From Lachnospiraceae bacterium (GTDB taxonomy: Bacteria; Bacillota; Clostridia; Lachnospirales; Lachnospiraceae): DNA of 24,102 bases. Position numbers and translations under genes: made by a program. Below, piece after piece: positions 23,983 through 24,102 of the stretch. The number at the start of each line of letters is the position of its first letter. Within the stretch, counting starts at the first letter, position 1. Below the pieces are notes generated by a model. The model did not search any database, was not told the origin of the DNA, and saw only the letters and a program-made list of their open reading frames with translations. Location of the stretch: NCBI GenBank assembly GCA_900769115.1, contig CAAGFJ010000103.1, positions 1-24,102 of the forward strand. Direction: 5' to 3'.

Positions 23983-24087
23983 GCAAACGGACGCTCCGGC
24001 CTAGAAAAATTGGTTCCAAGCCGGGGCCGTTCGCACTTAATTGCTCCGGTAGCAGTACTAAATTCGCGCTATGCGCTCATTAAGTGC
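23983..24087. repeat. Compact multi-hairpin element downstream of aroC
   Basis: Two adjoining structures. First, 23983-23990 pairs with 24027-24034 and 23996-24006 with 24014-24024 (loop 7); on the minus strand all 19 positions pair when G-U is allowed. Second, GCACTTAAT (24033-24041) pairs with ATTAAGTGC (24079-24087) and encloses two small hairpins: TGCT/AGCA (24042-24054) and GCGC/GCGC (24066-24076). That is a three-way junction. The outer pairs overlap by two bases. A frame through it has no gene-like features. It may be a dispersed intergenic repeat or a structured RNA cut by the window edge. Confidence 0.6.
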
Positions 24088-24102
24088 TGACCGTCACAAA
24101 TG

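Noticed and set aside
23896..24090. 64-codon plus-strand frame overlapping the end of aroC
   Set aside because: It starts inside aroC in another frame and then crosses the hairpin element; the frame is better explained by the repeat than by a protein.
1..24102. CRISPR array, tRNA, rRNA, prophage or classical insertion sequence
   Set aside because: No regularly spaced direct repeats, tRNA-like cloverleaf with anticodon, rRNA signature, phage genes or paired terminal repeats were seen. Decided by reading only, without a search tool.

Overview
The window looks like chromosomal DNA from a low-to-mid GC anaerobic Firmicute, most likely Lachnospiraceae (Clostridia). The reasons are strong AGGAGG-type ribosome binding sites before nearly every gene, a biotin-dependent sodium-pump decarboxylase cluster, a formate-THF ligase/FolD pair, an Rpn-type PD-(D/E)XK 'transposase' gene, and the block rpsO, pnp, ClpP-like tepA, ftsK/spoIIIE, rimO, pgsA, which resembles the Bacillus/Clostridium order rpsO-pnp...tepA-spoIIIE...pgsA. 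The genus is not resolved. I see no CRISPR array, tRNA, rRNA, prophage or classical insertion sequence. Seventeen protein genes are supported; sixteen are on the minus strand and only aroC, at the right edge, is on the plus strand.

Reading in the direction of transcription (right to left): rpsO (22482-22216) has its own promoter, a folded leader and a very long hairpin terminator. An Rpn-family nuclease gene (21875-20994) sits between rpsO and pnp. pnp (20764-18665) has a strong promoter and a 120-nt leader that folds into a long imperfect hairpin, then a terminator. A GH94 disaccharide phosphorylase gene (18529-16133) follows as a unit bounded by terminators on both sides. tepA-like and ftsK (15955-12446) come next. 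A clear promoter then starts the one-carbon and housekeeping operon fhs-folD-rimO-pgsA (12269-7803). Another clear promoter starts the carboxyltransferase cluster (7698-2284): acyl-CoA carboxyltransferase, OadG-like lipoprotein, biotin carrier, OadB sodium pump, and the oxaloacetate/pyruvate carboxyltransferase alpha subunit, closed by a bidirectional terminator. A nitroreductase and a FAD-dependent BaiN/YhiN-type oxidoreductase (1912-88) finish the left side, again with a terminator.

The metabolic centrepiece is the five-gene cluster. It encodes two carboxyltransferases (a 12S-like acyl-CoA type and a 5S-like oxaloacetate type), one biotin carrier and one membrane sodium pump. In principle this allows decarboxylation coupled to sodium export, or carboxyl transfer between oxaloacetate and an acyl-CoA. 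Besides genes, the window is rich in RNA structure: the pnp leader hairpin, the rpsO leader, a 16-bp stem between oadB and oadA, and a compact multi-hairpin element after aroC that looks like a dispersed structured repeat. These are inferences from reading base pairing by eye; no folding program or database search was run.
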